Positions 25,100 to 34,650 of a DNA stretch of 62,579 nucleotides are shown piece by piece (position 1 is the stretch's first letter; every line of letters begins with the position of its first letter). Position numbers and translations under genes: made by a program. The stretch spans positions 1 through 62,579 of the forward strand of contig JAJQEO010000022.1 in assembly GCA_021201665.1 (NCBI GenBank), read 5' to 3'. The notes under the pieces are model-generated. The model made no database searches. It was not told the origin of the DNA and saw only the letters and a list, made by a program, of their open reading frames with translations. The stretch comes from Lachnospiraceae bacterium. GTDB taxonomy: Bacteria; Bacillota; Clostridia; Lachnospirales; Lachnospiraceae.

Positions 25100-26002
25100 A
25101 TGGAGGCTTCGAAATCAAAAAAGAAGTGGCTGACGCTGAGCCGGAAGCACAATCTGACAGGATGGGTGTTCCTGCTTCCGGCAGCGCTGCTGATCCTGAT
25201 CATGAATTTCGTGCCCATGATACAGGCACTGATTCTGTCCTTCAAGACTGGCATCGGCGTAAATATGACATGGGCCGGCCTTTACAATTACACACGTATG
25301 CTGAAGGACGCTACCTTCTGGACAGCTCTGAAAAATACATTTTTCTATCTGATCATCCAGGTGCCGATCATGCTGGTGCTTGCACTGATCCTGGCACAGA
25401 TGCTCAATGACAAGGATCTGAAATTCAAGGGTCTGTTCCGCACAGCGATCTTCCTGCCGTGCGCGACCTCGCTGGTGTCCTACGCGATCGTGTTCCGTAC
25501 TCTGTTCGCGACGGATGGGTTTGTCAACACCGTGCTGCTGAATCTCCACCTGATCGATTCGTCGATCAACTGGCTGGGCAAGCCCGGGACGGCGAAATTC
25601 GTTATAATCATTGCGCTGATCTGGCGGTGGACCGGCTACAACATGGTATTCTATCTTTCCGGCCTGCAGAATATCGACTATACCATTTATGAGGCGGCGC
25701 GCATCGACGGCGCGAGCGCGGTACAGTCCTTCTGGCGGCTCACGGTTCCGCTTCTGAAGCCGACGATTCTGCTGACGACGATCATGTCCACAAACGGTAC
25801 CCTGCAGCTCTTCGATGAGTCAGTAAACCTGACCAGCGGCGGACCAGGCAACGCGACGATTACCTTGTCCCATTACATATATAATATCTCCTTTAAGTTT
25901 ACTCCGAACTTCGGGTATTCGGCGGCGATGTCGTATGTGATCTTTATCCTTGTGGCAATCCTTGCGGTGCTGCAGATGAAAGTAGGTGATACACGTGACT
26001 AA
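25100..26002 (+). CDS. Sugar ABC permease, MalF/UgpA-like
   Basis: This 300-aa permease has six predicted transmembrane segments (first WVFLLPAALLILIMNFV, residues about 20-36). Its EAA docking loop is YEAARIDGASAVQSFWRLTV (about 197-216). GGGAGGG lies upstream of the ATG. It lacks the long N-terminal extension of MalF, as is usual for UgpA/LacF-type partners. It overlaps the next permease gene by 8 bp. No ATPase is encoded nearby. Confidence 0.93.
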   Translation: MEASKSKKKWLTLSRKHNLTGWVFLLPAALLILIMNFVPMIQALILSFKTGIGVNMTWAGLYNYTRMLKDATFWTALKNTFFYLIIQVPIMLVLALILAQMLNDKDLKFKGLFRTAIFLPCATSLVSYAIVFRTLFATDGFVNTVLLNLHLIDSSINWLGKPGTAKFVIIIALIWRWTGYNMVFYLSGLQNIDYTIYEAARIDGASAVQSFWRLTVPLLKPTILLTTIMSTNGTLQLFDESVNLTSGGPGNATITLSHYIYNISFKFTPNFGYSAAMSYVIFILVAILAVLQMKVGDTRD

Positions 26003-26807
26003 AGTAAAACTGAAAAAAGCCCTGAAATATCTTTTCCTCACGATTGTATCCCTTATTTCCGTCTTCCCGCTCTACTGGATGGCCTGCGCGGCGACCAACA
26101 AGAGCGTGGATGTCATCCGCGGAAGACTGATACCTGGCACCTATCTGATTGAGAATTTCAAGAACCTGATTGCGAACCAGAATCTGGGCAGGGCGATGAT
26201 CAATTCCTTCAAATACTCGATCACGCTGACCCTGCTGGCTCTGTTTGTCTGCTCCCTCGCCGGATATGGCTTTGAGATTTACCATGACAAGGGCAAGGAC
26301 ACGGTGATGACAATCATCCTGATGGCGATGATGGTGCCGTTCGCGGCGACCATGATTCCCCTGTTTCGGATGTTTTCCTCTGCTGGGCTGCTGAACACGA
26401 CGCTTGGTTTCATCCTGCCGACGATTTCGACTCCGTTCCTGATCATGATGTTCCGGCAGAGCGCGCGTTCCTTCCCGCATGAGATCATTGAGGCCGGGCG
26501 GCTCGACGGGATGACAGAATTCGGCATATTTGTCAAGCTGTTCTTCCCGACCATGCGCTCGACCTACGCGGCGGCCATGACGATCACATTCATGAACGCA
26601 TGGAACAATTACCTCTGGCCGAAGGTAATCATGACAAAATCTGATTCCATCACCATGCCGATGCTGATCGCGAACCTGATTTCCGGTTATGTGACCGACT
26701 ACGGTATGCTGATGCTCGGCGTACTGTTCTGCACGGTTCCGACGATTATCATCTTCTTCATTCTGCAGAAGAGCTTCGCGGAAGGCATTACGGGGGCAGT
26801 GAAATAG
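25995..26807 (+). CDS. Sugar ABC permease, MalG/UgpE-like
   Basis: GTG at 25995 is chosen because AGGTGA (25984-25989) sits 5 bp upstream and the start overlaps the previous stop (GTGACTAA); GTG 25986 is an alternative. The product has six membrane helices and the EAA loop IIEAGRLDGMTEFGIFVKLF (in the middle third), and ends EGITGAVK, the classic MalG-like C-terminus. It forms the permease pair with the preceding gene. Confidence 0.92.
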   Translation: MTKVKLKKALKYLFLTIVSLISVFPLYWMACAATNKSVDVIRGRLIPGTYLIENFKNLIANQNLGRAMINSFKYSITLTLLALFVCSLAGYGFEIYHDKGKDTVMTIILMAMMVPFAATMIPLFRMFSSAGLLNTTLGFILPTISTPFLIMMFRQSARSFPHEIIEAGRLDGMTEFGIFVKLFFPTMRSTYAAAMTITFMNAWNNYLWPKVIMTKSDSITMPMLIANLISGYVTDYGMLMLGVLFCTVPTIIIFFILQKSFAEGITGAVK

Positions 26808-26882
26808 ACGGCGGAAATTTTGCTGATATACGTTGGCGCCTGCTTTTGGGGCAAGTTTCTTTGCCAGCAATGATAAAACCAG

Positions 26883-26920
26883 GCCGGGAACTGAACTTTC
26901 AGATTCCCGGCATTTTTTTT
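26883..26920 (+). terminator. Terminator of the second sugar importer
   Basis: GCCGGGAA (26883-26890) / TTCCCGGC (26904-26911) with a 13-nt loop and a run of eight T. Confidence 0.92.
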
Positions 26921-26921
26921 C

Positions 26922-26950
26922 TTGACTCCGGACGGTCGGCTTTGTACAAT
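26922..26950 (+). promoter_or_regulatory. galT promoter
   Basis: TTGACT (26922-26927), a 17-bp spacer and TACAAT (26945-26950), immediately after the previous terminator and about 110 bp before galT. Confidence 0.82.
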
Positions 26951-27061
26951 GTGACTGATGATTCAGGACTGATGATTCAGCAGTGTGGCTGCTTATGTTG
27001 AAATAAGGAATACCTTCGCTCTTATTTACGATGAAACCCGAATTTTTGAAAGGAGAAAATC

Positions 27062-28852
27062 ATGATTCAGAAAAATATAGCAAAGCTTGTACAATATGGA
27101 CTTGTAACCGGCCTGATTGCACCGGAGGACGCGATCTATACGGCGAACCGTATTCTGGAGCTGCTGAAAATCGACTCGCTGGATGAGGCGGCGGAGGCAG
27201 AGATTAACGCAGCTGCGGCAGCCAAAGCAGCGGCGGATGATAAAGCTATGGATCTCAGAGCGGCAGCAGGCGTCAGTGCGGCCGCGGGCGTGCCGGGAGA
27301 AGGAAGCGATTCGCCGGATCTCATCGCGCAGCTGCCCGACATCCTCGGCGGGATCTGTGATTACGCGTATGAAGCCGGGATTCTGGAGGAGAATACGATC
27401 GGCTACCGGGATCTGTTTGACACAAAGGTGATGAGCCTGCTGGTCGACCGCCCGTCGAATGTGATCCGGCATTTTCAGGAACTTTACCAGAAGGATCCGA
27501 AGCTGGCGACGGATGCCTATTATAAATTCAGCCAGGATACGGACTATATCCGCCGTTACCGCATTGCGCGGGATATGAAGTGGGTGGCGCCGACCGAGTA
27601 TGGAGATCTCGACATTACCATCAACCTTTCGAAGCCGGAAAAGGATCCCAAGGCGATCGCGGCGGCGCGGAACGCGAAGCAGTCTGCCTACCCGAAGTGC
27701 CAGCTGTGTGTGGAAAATGAAGGATATGCGGGACGCCTGAACCATCCGGCACGGCAGAACCACCGCATCATCCCGGTGACGATCAACGGCAGCCCGTGGT
27801 ATTTCCAGTATTCGCCCTATGTCTATTACAATGAGCACTGCATTGTGTTTAATTCGCAGCATGTGCCGATGAAGATTGAGCGCGCGACCTTTGCGAAGCT
27901 CCTGGATTTCGTGACCCAGTTCCCACATTATTTTGTCGGGTCGAACGCAGATCTGCCGATCGTCGGCGGTTCCATTTTGAGCCATGATCACTTCCAGGGC
28001 GGGCATTACGAATTTGCGATGGCAAAGGCTCCGATTGAGAAAAAAATTACATTTTCGGGCTATGAGGATGTCGAGGCGGGCATTGTAAAATGGCCGATGT
28101 CCGTGATCCGCATCCGCAGCGAGCAGACCGAGCGCCTGATTGATCTGGCTGATAAAATCCTACAGGCATGGCGCGGCTATACCGACGAGTCAGCGTTTAT
28201 TTTTGCAAGGACGAAGATTGAAGTAGAGAATACTGCTGCAGATGGCAAGACCGGAAGTGCCTCTGGTGCACAGGCAGCCAAAAGTGAGCAGGCTGGGAAA
28301 GACAGCAGCGAAGCTGCAGCGCAGATGGAAGATGCGGATACGGTGGTCTGGGAGCCGCACAACACGATTACGCCGATTGCGAGAAAACGCGGCGATAAAT
28401 TCGAGCTGGATCTGGTGCTGCGCAATAATATTACGACCGAAGAGCATCCGCTGGGTGTTTTCCATCCACACGCGGAGCTGCATCATATCAAAAAAGAAAA
28501 TATCGGTTTGATTGAGGTGATGGGTCTTGCGGTGCTTCCGGCGCGGCTGAAGGGCGAGCTGGAACACCTCAAGGACACCATGGTCGAAGGCCGGGACATC
28601 TCCGGCGACGAGGAGCTGTCCAAGCACGCGGTCTGGGTAGAGGAGCTGAAGCTGAAATATCGCAACAGCACCAGCACGGCAGTCAATGAAGCCGGAGTGA
28701 TCTGTTTTGCGCGCGGCGACATTGACCGGATTATCGAGGACGAGGTTGGCCTCGTGTTCAGCAAGGTGCTGGAGCACGCGGGCGTTTATAAGCGCACCTC
28801 CGAAGGACAGGCGGCGTTCCTGCGCTTTGTGGAGTGTGTAAATCAGATGTGA
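27062..28852 (+). CDS. galT: Galactose-1-phosphate uridylyltransferase, Firmicutes type, with two inserts
   Basis: This GalT of the Firmicutes class (COG4468) swaps UMP between UDP-glucose and galactose-1-phosphate in the Leloir pathway. Conserved parts include LVDRPSNVIRHFQELY, YPKCQLCVENEGYAGRLNHP, ILSHDHFQGG and EPHNTITPIARKR. At 596 aa it is about 100 residues longer than usual. An Ala-rich insert at residues about 42-84 (AAEAEINAAAAAKAAADD and following) and a Ser/Ala/Glu/Lys insert at about 388-430 (GKTGSASGAQAAKSEQAG) fall between conserved blocks and account for the excess. GAAAGGAG precedes the ATG. Together with the GH53 enzyme and the sugar importers it supports galactoside use. 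Confidence 0.93.
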   Translation: MIQKNIAKLVQYGLVTGLIAPEDAIYTANRILELLKIDSLDEAAEAEINAAAAAKAAADDKAMDLRAAAGVSAAAGVPGEGSDSPDLIAQLPDILGGICDYAYEAGILEENTIGYRDLFDTKVMSLLVDRPSNVIRHFQELYQKDPKLATDAYYKFSQDTDYIRRYRIARDMKWVAPTEYGDLDITINLSKPEKDPKAIAAARNAKQSAYPKCQLCVENEGYAGRLNHPARQNHRIIPVTINGSPWYFQYSPYVYYNEHCIVFNSQHVPMKIERATFAKLLDFVTQFPHYFVGSNADLPIVGGSILSHDHFQGGHYEFAMAKAPIEKKITFSGYEDVEAGIVKWPMSVIRIRSEQTERLIDLADKILQAWRGYTDESAFIFARTKIEVENTAADGKTGSASGAQAAKSEQAGKDSSEAAAQMEDADTVVWEPHNTITPIARKRGDKFELDLVLRNNITTEEHPLGVFHPHAELHHIKKENIGLIEVMGLAVLPARLKGELEHLKDTMVEGRDISGDEELSKHAVWVEELKLKYRNSTSTAVNEAGVICFARGDIDRIIEDEVGLVFSKVLEHAGVYKRTSEGQAAFLRFVECVNQM

Positions 28853-28867
28853 GAATGGGGAAGAAAC

Positions 28868-29437
28868 ATGCGAATTGGAATGGGCTATGATGTGCACTGT
28901 CTTGTGGCGGACCGCAAATTAATCCTTGGGGGCGTGGAGATCCCATATGAAAAAGGACTGCTCGGGCATTCGGACGCGGATGTGCTGCTGCACGCGATTA
29001 TGGATGCCCTGCTGGGAGCTGCGGCGCTCGGAGATATTGGGAAGCATTTTCCGGATAACGACGAGCGGTACAGCGGGATTTCCAGTGTGGAGCTTTTGAA
29101 GCGGGTCGGCGAGATGCTCGACGAGCAGTGCATGGTGATTGAAAATATTGACGCGACGGTGATCGCTCAGCGACCGAAGCTTTTGCCATACATGGAGCAG
29201 ATGAAGCAAAATATTGCGGACGCGCTGCATCTGGAACCGGGGCGGGTGAATGTGAAGGCGACCACGGAGGAAGGACTCGGTTTTACCGGCAGCGGCGAGG
29301 GGATTTCCGCTCAGGCAGTGTGCCTGCTGGAGCCTCTTGCGGACCAGATCGCGGATGACCGGATGCGTGGGATATCTTCTGAGGGCATGGAAAGAATCAG
29401 ATGCGGAGGTTGTTCGGGCTGTCCGGGGAGACTATGA
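28868..29437 (+). CDS. ispF: 2-C-methyl-D-erythritol 2,4-cyclodiphosphate synthase
   Basis: IspF forms the cyclic diphosphate intermediate of the MEP isoprenoid pathway. Zinc ligands Asp8 and His10 (GYDVH) and the third His in [13 protein letters not shown] are present, as are the substrate-loop residues DIGKHFPD and the C-terminal [21 protein letters not shown]. The enzyme normally ends at about residue 157. Here it continues for about 32 residues ([20 protein letters not shown], then [12 protein letters not shown]), a Cys/Gly-rich tail of unknown use. It starts 15 bp after galT, perhaps in the same transcript. Confidence 0.95.
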   Translation: MRIGMGYDVHCLVADRKLILGGVEIPYEKGLLGHSDADVLLHAIMDALLGAAALGDIGKHFPDNDERYSGISSVELLKRVGEMLDEQCMVIENIDATVIAQRPKLLPYMEQMKQNIADALHLEPGRVNVKATTEEGLGFTGSGEGISAQAVCLLEPLADQIADDRMRGISSEGMERIRCGGCSGCPGRL

Positions 29438-29467
29438 GCGGGCCGGGAGCATCAGCATGTGATTATA

Positions 29468-29494
29468 GTAAACAACGTAAGTCGTTTTACTTTG
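29468..29494. terminator. Weak hairpin after ispF
   Basis: AGTAAACAACG / CGTTTTACTTT with a short loop and TTTGT, a possible weak bidirectional terminator. Confidence 0.45.
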
Positions 29495-29572
29495 TATGTA
29501 AAAAATGAAAGCCGCGTATGAAAAGTTATGCTGCGCGAGTACAGACATATGGTATATTGAAAAGAGGAGCTT

Positions 29573-29854
29573 GTGGCAAATCTTACATTGGAAGAAATAT
29601 TGGGCATGATTGAGAAGCTATGCCGCAAATACCAGGTGGAGCATCTGTATCTGTTCGGATCGTACGCAACCGGGACGGCGACCCGGACAAGCGATATTGA
29701 TATTATCATAAAAGGCGGCCTGGACATTTTCTGGCTGAAGGAAGAAATTGACAGGATCCCAACCTTAAAGAAAATTGATGTTTTCGAATATGATAAGTGC
29801 GTAAATCTTTATCTAAAGGAGGACATGGATCGCTATGGAAGGAAAATATATTAA
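29573..29854 (+). CDS. Orphan nucleotidyltransferase-fold (MNT) protein
   Basis: GTG start with AGAGGAG at 29563-29569. The 93-aa product carries the G-S-x10-D-x-D motif (GSYATGTATRTSDID) and KKIDVFEYD, the third-carboxylate strand of MNT proteins. The partner toxin usually overlaps the 3' end; here an overlapping ATG at 29835 gives only MEGKYIN before a stop, so the toxin may have decayed. An alternative is a stand-alone nucleotidyltransferase. Confidence 0.75.
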   Translation: MANLTLEEILGMIEKLCRKYQVEHLYLFGSYATGTATRTSDIDIIIKGGLDIFWLKEEIDRIPTLKKIDVFEYDKCVNLYLKEDMDRYGRKIY

Positions 29855-29994
29855 CTGATATAAAAGCTTTTGCGGCAGTATTCTCTATGTCTATCTTCCA
29901 TTGCTTGTGCACTTTCGGGAAAAAGCTGCTGCGTATATGGAACAGATGAAAACGGAAAGCTGAAATAGAATGAAAATGGAAAACTGAAAAAGAA

Positions 29995-30023
29995 TTGACA
30001 AACGCTAAGATTTTGCATAGACT
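29995..30023 (+). promoter_or_regulatory. cysS promoter
   Basis: TTGACA (29995-30000), a 17-bp spacer and TAGACT (30018-30023). The leader of about 150 bp to cysS was checked for a T-box; no AGGGTGGNACCGCG-type sequence is present. Confidence 0.65.
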
Positions 30024-30180
30024 GGTACCTGACATGTGTATGGATCTACGGTAGATTGCTGCGCTGATGCCGTATGAGGAAATGTTGCGGCATGAAGAAT
30101 GCTTTCGGATAAGAATTTTTGGATAAGTCGATGCTGAATGTGCGCTGCTGTTTGGCCGAAAGGAAGGTAGAGGAACCAAA

Positions 30181-31701
30181 ATGAGAGTTTATAATACACT
30201 TTCAAAGAGAAAGGAAGAATTTGTCACGCTGGAGCCGGGCAAGGTGAAGATGTATGTGTGCGGCCCTACGGTTTATAACCTGATCCACATCGGAAACGCG
30301 CGTCCGATGATCGTGTTTGACACGGCGCGCCGTTACCTGGAGCATAAGGGCTATGAGGTCAACTATGTATCGAATTTTACCGATGTGGATGATAAAATCA
30401 TTGCTAAGGCGAATGAGGAGGGCGTTTCCTCGCAGGAGATTTCTGAACGCTATATCGCGGAGTGCCAGAAGGATATGGAGGCGCTGAACGTGCGCCCGGC
30501 GACGACGCATCCGCGCGCGACTCAGGAGATTGACGGGATGATTGCCATGATACAGACGCTGATCGATAAGGACTATGCGTATGATGTAGACGGCACCGTC
30601 TATTTTCGGACGAGAAAGTTTAAAGAATATGGAAAGCTGTCGCATAAGAATCTGGATGATCTCCGCTCCGGCAGCCGTTCGCTGCTGGTGACCGGCGAGG
30701 ATCAGAAGGAGGATCCGCTCGATTTCGTACTCTGGAAGCCGAAAAAAGAAGGCGAACCGTCCTGGTCTTCACCGTGGAGTGACGGGCGGCCGGGCTGGCA
30801 CATCGAGTGCTCGGTGATGTCCAAAAAATATCTCGGCGAAGAGATAGACATCCATGCAGGCGGCGAAGACCTGATTTTCCCGCACCATGAGAACGAGATC
30901 GCGCAGAGCGAGTGCTGCAATGGGAAACCGTTCGCGAAGTACTGGCTGCACAATGCGTTTCTGAATATTGACAACCGCAAGATGTCAAAGTCCCTGGGCA
31001 ATTTCTTCACCGTGCGGGAAATTCTGGAGAAATATGACGCGCAGGTGCTGCGCTTCTTCATGCTGAGCGCTCACTACCGCAGCCCGCTGAATTTCAGCGC
31101 TGATCTGATGGACGCGGCGAAAAATGCCCTGGAGCGTATTCAGAACGCGGTGTCGAACCTGAGCTATCTGGTGGAAAATTCTTCTACATCTGAGAATGCG
31201 GGTTCCGGCATGGAAAAGGCTTCTGCATCGGAAAAAGTGGCAGCTAAAACGGATAATATCCCTGCATCAGATAAAACAATATCGGATATGGCAGATGCGA
31301 ACTATGGACTGACTGCGCCTGAGCAGAAAATCCTGGTCGGGGCGAAAGCTTTTGAGACGAAGTTTGATGAGGCGATGGATGACGATTTCAACACGGCAGA
31401 CGCGATTGCTGCAGTCTTTGAACTGGTAAAATACGCGAACAGCAACCTTTCCGCGGACAATTCGAAAGAACTGATTCTGGCAGTGCGGGAAGAAATTGTG
31501 GGACTTTGTGGCATCCTTGGTCTGATTGTGGAAGAAAAAGAGGAGCTGCTGGATGCGGATGTGGAAGCACTCATCGTAGAGCGGCAGGCGGCGCGGAAGG
31601 CGCGGAATTTCGCCCGGGCGGATGAGATTCGTGATCAGCTCGCCGCGCTGGGGATCACGCTTCTGGATACACGCGAGGGTGTAAAATGGAAGAGAGCATA
31701 G
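30181..31701 (+). CDS. cysS: Cysteinyl-tRNA synthetase with a linker insert
   Basis: A class I aminoacyl-tRNA synthetase that charges tRNA-Cys. The HIGH motif is HIGN (36-39), KMSKS is at 267-271, and the zinc site includes Cys27 (YVCGPT), Cys210 (HIEC), His235-236 and Glu237 (FPHHENE). A hydrophilic insert of about 45 residues (roughly 333-378, [20 protein letters not shown] and following) lies between the catalytic region and the anticodon-binding helices, where most CysRS have a short loop. Otherwise the sequence is canonical and complete. The stop overlaps the start of mrnC by 16 bp. Confidence 0.96.
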   Translation: MRVYNTLSKRKEEFVTLEPGKVKMYVCGPTVYNLIHIGNARPMIVFDTARRYLEHKGYEVNYVSNFTDVDDKIIAKANEEGVSSQEISERYIAECQKDMEALNVRPATTHPRATQEIDGMIAMIQTLIDKDYAYDVDGTVYFRTRKFKEYGKLSHKNLDDLRSGSRSLLVTGEDQKEDPLDFVLWKPKKEGEPSWSSPWSDGRPGWHIECSVMSKKYLGEEIDIHAGGEDLIFPHHENEIAQSECCNGKPFAKYWLHNAFLNIDNRKMSKSLGNFFTVREILEKYDAQVLRFFMLSAHYRSPLNFSADLMDAAKNALERIQNAVSNLSYLVENSSTSENAGSGMEKASASEKVAAKTDNIPASDKTISDMADANYGLTAPEQKILVGAKAFETKFDEAMDDDFNTADAIAAVFELVKYANSNLSADNSKELILAVREEIVGLCGILGLIVEEKEELLDADVEALIVERQAARKARNFARADEIRDQLAALGITLLDTREGVKWKRA

Positions 31702-32192
31702 TGCAGCTGGATTATGGCACCAGGGTAACAGGTCAGGAGGATGCCTGCAGGGACATATTTGCCGGCAGTATGGAGAGGATCTTCTCTCTTCCATCAAAAG
31801 ACTGGAAGCAGTATTCGGCTCTGGCGCTGGCGTATATCGGGGACGCGGTCTACGAGCTGATCATCCGCACGATCTATGTGAAACGGGCGGATATGCAGGT
31901 GGAAAAGCTGCACAGAAAGGTGACCCGCTGTGTCAGCGCGAAAGCGCAGGCGAAGATGATCGCCTCTCTGCTTCCGATACTGGACGAGGAAGAGACGGCT
32001 ATTTACCGCCGCGGGCGCAATGCCAAGCCCTATACGAAAGCCAAAAACGCGACCATGGCGGAATATCTGGAAGCGACCGGCTTTGAGGCGGTCATGGGGT
32101 ATCTGTATCTGGAAGGGCGCTTTGAACGCATGAACGAGCTAACCGCGAAGGGGCTGGAGGTGCTTGGTGCTGGTGAAATGCGCCAGGTATGA
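31686..32192 (+). CDS. mrnC: Mini-ribonuclease III
   Basis: This 168-aa protein is an RNase III catalytic domain without a dsRNA-binding domain. [20 protein letters not shown] carries the conserved Asp of the RNase III signature, and the second acidic site is in [20 protein letters not shown]. MrnC matures 23S rRNA in Bacillus subtilis. The order cysS-mrnC-rlmB is conserved in Firmicutes. It overlaps the cysS stop, so it is translationally coupled. Confidence 0.94.
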   Translation: MEESIVQLDYGTRVTGQEDACRDIFAGSMERIFSLPSKDWKQYSALALAYIGDAVYELIIRTIYVKRADMQVEKLHRKVTRCVSAKAQAKMIASLLPILDEEETAIYRRGRNAKPYTKAKNATMAEYLEATGFEAVMGYLYLEGRFERMNELTAKGLEVLGAGEMRQV

Positions 32193-32259
32193 AAAGACGA
32201 TTGGGACATATTGGATCTGAAATATGCAGGAATGTGTCCCGCAATATATTGGAGAAAAG

Positions 32260-33282
32260 ATGAAAAATAACACAGAATATGCTGGCAGAGGAAAGAGAGC
32301 CTCTGCATCGGAACATACTGGTTATCGTTCAAAGGCAGCCTGTGAAACAAAGGCTTCTCATGGAACAAAGACTGCTCATGGAGCAAAGGCAGCTTGTGAA
32401 GTAAAGACTGCTCATGGAGCAAAAAGTGCCTGCGGAACAAAGAACTCCTATGCAGCAAACGCTGCGCATGATCAGAAGGCAGTCCGTGAAAAAAACGCCA
32501 TGCGCCGGGACGATGAGGACGAAAAAGAAATCCTGCCGGATTCCTGCCTCATCGAGGGCCGCAATGCCGTCCTGGAGGCTTTCCGCTCCGGCAGGACGAT
32601 TGACCGCGTGCTGATTTTGGATGGGTGTCAGGACGGACCGATCCAGTCCATTAAACGCGAGGCGAAAAAAGCAGGTTCTATCATTGACTTTGTGCCAAAG
32701 GAACGCCTGGACCATATGTCGGAGACCGGGAGGCATCAGGGGGTGATCGCCTGTGCCGCTGCCTATGATTACGCGGAGGTTTCGGACATTCTGGAGAAGG
32801 CCAGGGAAAAGGGCGAGCCGCCTTTTTTAATTCTACTGGACGGGATCGAGGATCCCTACAATCTGGGCGCGATCATCCGCACCGCGAATCTGGCGGGTGC
32901 TCATGGGGTGATTATTCCAAAGCGCAGAGCGGTCGGCCTGACAGCGGCCGTTGCCCGGACATCAGCCGGGGCGCTGAATTACACGCCGGTCGCCCGTGTG
33001 ACCAATCTTGGCAACACGATCAAGGAGCTGAAAAAAGAAGGCATCTGGTTTGCCTGCGCGGATATGGGTGCCGCGTCGGCTTATCACACGAACCTCACGG
33101 GTCCTGTTGGTCTGGTGATCGGTGCGGAAGGAAGCGGAGTCAGCCGGCTGGTCCGGGAAAAATGCGATTTCGCGGTTTCTATCCCGATGAAGGGTGATAT
33201 TGATTCTCTGAATGCCTCTGTAGCGGCGGGGATTCTCAGCTTTGAGATTGCGCGGCAGAGGGCGTTGAGTGATTATGCATAA
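32260..33282 (+). CDS. rlmB: RlmB/TrmH-family 23S rRNA 2'-O-methyltransferase with repetitive N-terminus
   Basis: The C-terminal SpoU domain is intact: LLDGIEDPYNLGAIIRTANL (motif 1), VGLVIGAEGSGVSRLV (motif 2, SAM knot) and SIPMKGDIDSLNASVAAGIL (motif 3). The substrate-binding L30e-like domain begins at LIEGRNAVLEAF. Before that lie about 85 residues made mostly of 6-residue repeats of the type TKTAHGAKAACE, encoded by 18-bp units; RlmB normally has only a few residues there. ATG 32260 is preferred (GGAG at 32251-32254) over ATG 32224. Lys/Ala/His-rich, the tail could bind RNA. Confidence 0.92.
   Translation: MKNNTEYAGRGKRASASEHTGYRSKAACETKASHGTKTAHGAKAACEVKTAHGAKSACGTKNSYAANAAHDQKAVREKNAMRRDDEDEKEILPDSCLIEGRNAVLEAFRSGRTIDRVLILDGCQDGPIQSIKREAKKAGSIIDFVPKERLDHMSETGRHQGVIACAAAYDYAEVSDILEKAREKGEPPFLILLDGIEDPYNLGAIIRTANLAGAHGVIIPKRRAVGLTAAVARTSAGALNYTPVARVTNLGNTIKELKKEGIWFACADMGAASAYHTNLTGPVGLVIGAEGSGVSRLVREKCDFAVSIPMKGDIDSLNASVAAGILSFEIARQRALSDYA
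32329..32490 (+). repeat. 18-bp tandem repeats in the rlmB N-terminus
   Basis: About nine degenerate units of the form (A/G)CAAAG(A/G)C(T/A)GCTCATGGA, each coding six residues. The period is a multiple of three, so copy-number changes keep the frame. Confidence 0.85.
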
Positions 33283-33300
33283 AAAGGAGATGTTTTTAGT

Positions 33301-34650
33301 ATGGGAAAATATTTTGGCACGGACGGATTTCGCGGAGAGGCGAATGTAAAGCTTACGGTAGAGCATGCCTTTTTGGTGGGCCGCTATCTGGGATGGTATT
33401 TTGGCTCCCCGCACCGCAGGGCGAACATCGTGATCGGTAAGGATACGCGCCGCTCCAGCTATATGTTTGAATATGCGCTCTCGGCAGGGCTGACTGCTTC
33501 TGGCGCGGATGCGTACCTTCTGCACGTGACGACGACGCCGAGTGTTTCTTATGTAGTACGCACGGAGGATTTTGACTGTGGGATCATGATCTCCGCGAGC
33601 CATAATCCTTACTATGATAACGGACTGAAAATCATCAGCGGCAGCGGGAAAAAGATAGAGGCCGGGATAGAGGAGCAGATTGAAAAATACATCGACGGCG
33701 AGCTCGGTGAGCTTCCGCTGGCCACGGGTGAGAAGATCGGGCGCACGGTGGATCATCAGGCCGGCCGGAACCGCTATATTGGTCATCTGATTTCTCTGGC
33801 GACCCGTTCCTACAAAAATACGAAGGTGGGCCTGGACTGCTCGAACGGCAGCTCCTCCTCCATCGCGAAAAGTGTTTTTGACGCTCTTGGGGCGAAGACC
33901 TACGTGATCCACAATGAACCGGATGGGACAAATATCAACCGGGACTGTGGCTCTACGCATATTGAGACGCTGCAGAAGTTCGTCCTTGAAAAAGGGCTGG
34001 ACGTCGGGTTTGCCTATGACGGCGACGCGGACCGCTGCATTGCAGTTGACGGCGAAGGCCATGTCGTTGACGGCGACCGCATTCTGTATATATGCGGGAA
34101 ATATTTTAAGGAAGACGGGATGCTTTCCAATAATACGATAGTCACGACCATCATGTCCAACCTCGGACTGTACAAGGCTCTGGACCGTGAAGGCATCCGC
34201 TATGAGAAAACTGCGGTCGGCGATAAACATGTCTACGAAAATATGTGTGAGAACGGTCACTGCCTCGGCGGCGAGCAGTCCGGTCACATCATTTTTTCCA
34301 AATACGCCACGACCGGCGACGGTATCCTGACGTCGATCATGATTATGGAAGTTATGATGAATAAAAAGAAGTCTCTGGCTGCATTGGCATCTGAAGTACA
34401 GATTTATCCGCAGCTGCTGAAAAATGTGCGCGTTTCGGACAAAGAAGCCGCACTGGGCAATCAGGCTGTGCAGGACGCGATCGCGGCAGCAGAGCAGGAG
34501 CTTGGCGATGATGGACGGATCCTTGTGCGAGCGAGCGGTACGGAGCCGGTAATCCGCGTTATGGTGGAGGCTGAGACGGATGAGATCTGCGCGAAGCATG
34601 TAGATGCTGTCATTGCGGTTATGAACGGGCAGGGGCTGGTGTGCGCGTAG
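33301..34650 (+). CDS. glmM: Phosphoglucosamine mutase
   Basis: GlmM interconverts glucosamine-6-phosphate and glucosamine-1-phosphate for peptidoglycan and teichoic acid precursors. The N-terminus MGKYFGTDGFRGEAN, phosphoserine loop ISASHNP (Ser100), metal loop DGDADRC (about residues 239-245) and the phosphate-binding RASGTEPVIRVM near the C-terminus are all present. Its length of 449 aa is standard. AAAAAGGAG precedes the start. It follows rlmB by 18 bp and may share its transcript. Confidence 0.97.
   Translation: MGKYFGTDGFRGEANVKLTVEHAFLVGRYLGWYFGSPHRRANIVIGKDTRRSSYMFEYALSAGLTASGADAYLLHVTTTPSVSYVVRTEDFDCGIMISASHNPYYDNGLKIISGSGKKIEAGIEEQIEKYIDGELGELPLATGEKIGRTVDHQAGRNRYIGHLISLATRSYKNTKVGLDCSNGSSSSIAKSVFDALGAKTYVIHNEPDGTNINRDCGSTHIETLQKFVLEKGLDVGFAYDGDADRCIAVDGEGHVVDGDRILYICGKYFKEDGMLSNNTIVTTIMSNLGLYKALDREGIRYEKTAVGDKHVYENMCENGHCLGGEQSGHIIFSKYATTGDGILTSIMIMEVMMNKKKSLAALASEVQIYPQLLKNVRVSDKEAALGNQAVQDAIAAAEQELGDDGRILVRASGTEPVIRVMVEAETDEICAKHVDAVIAVMNGQGLVCA

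Noticed and set aside
29900..30180. T-box leader before cysS
   Set aside because: No conserved T-box bulge sequence or antiterminator/terminator pair was found in the leader.
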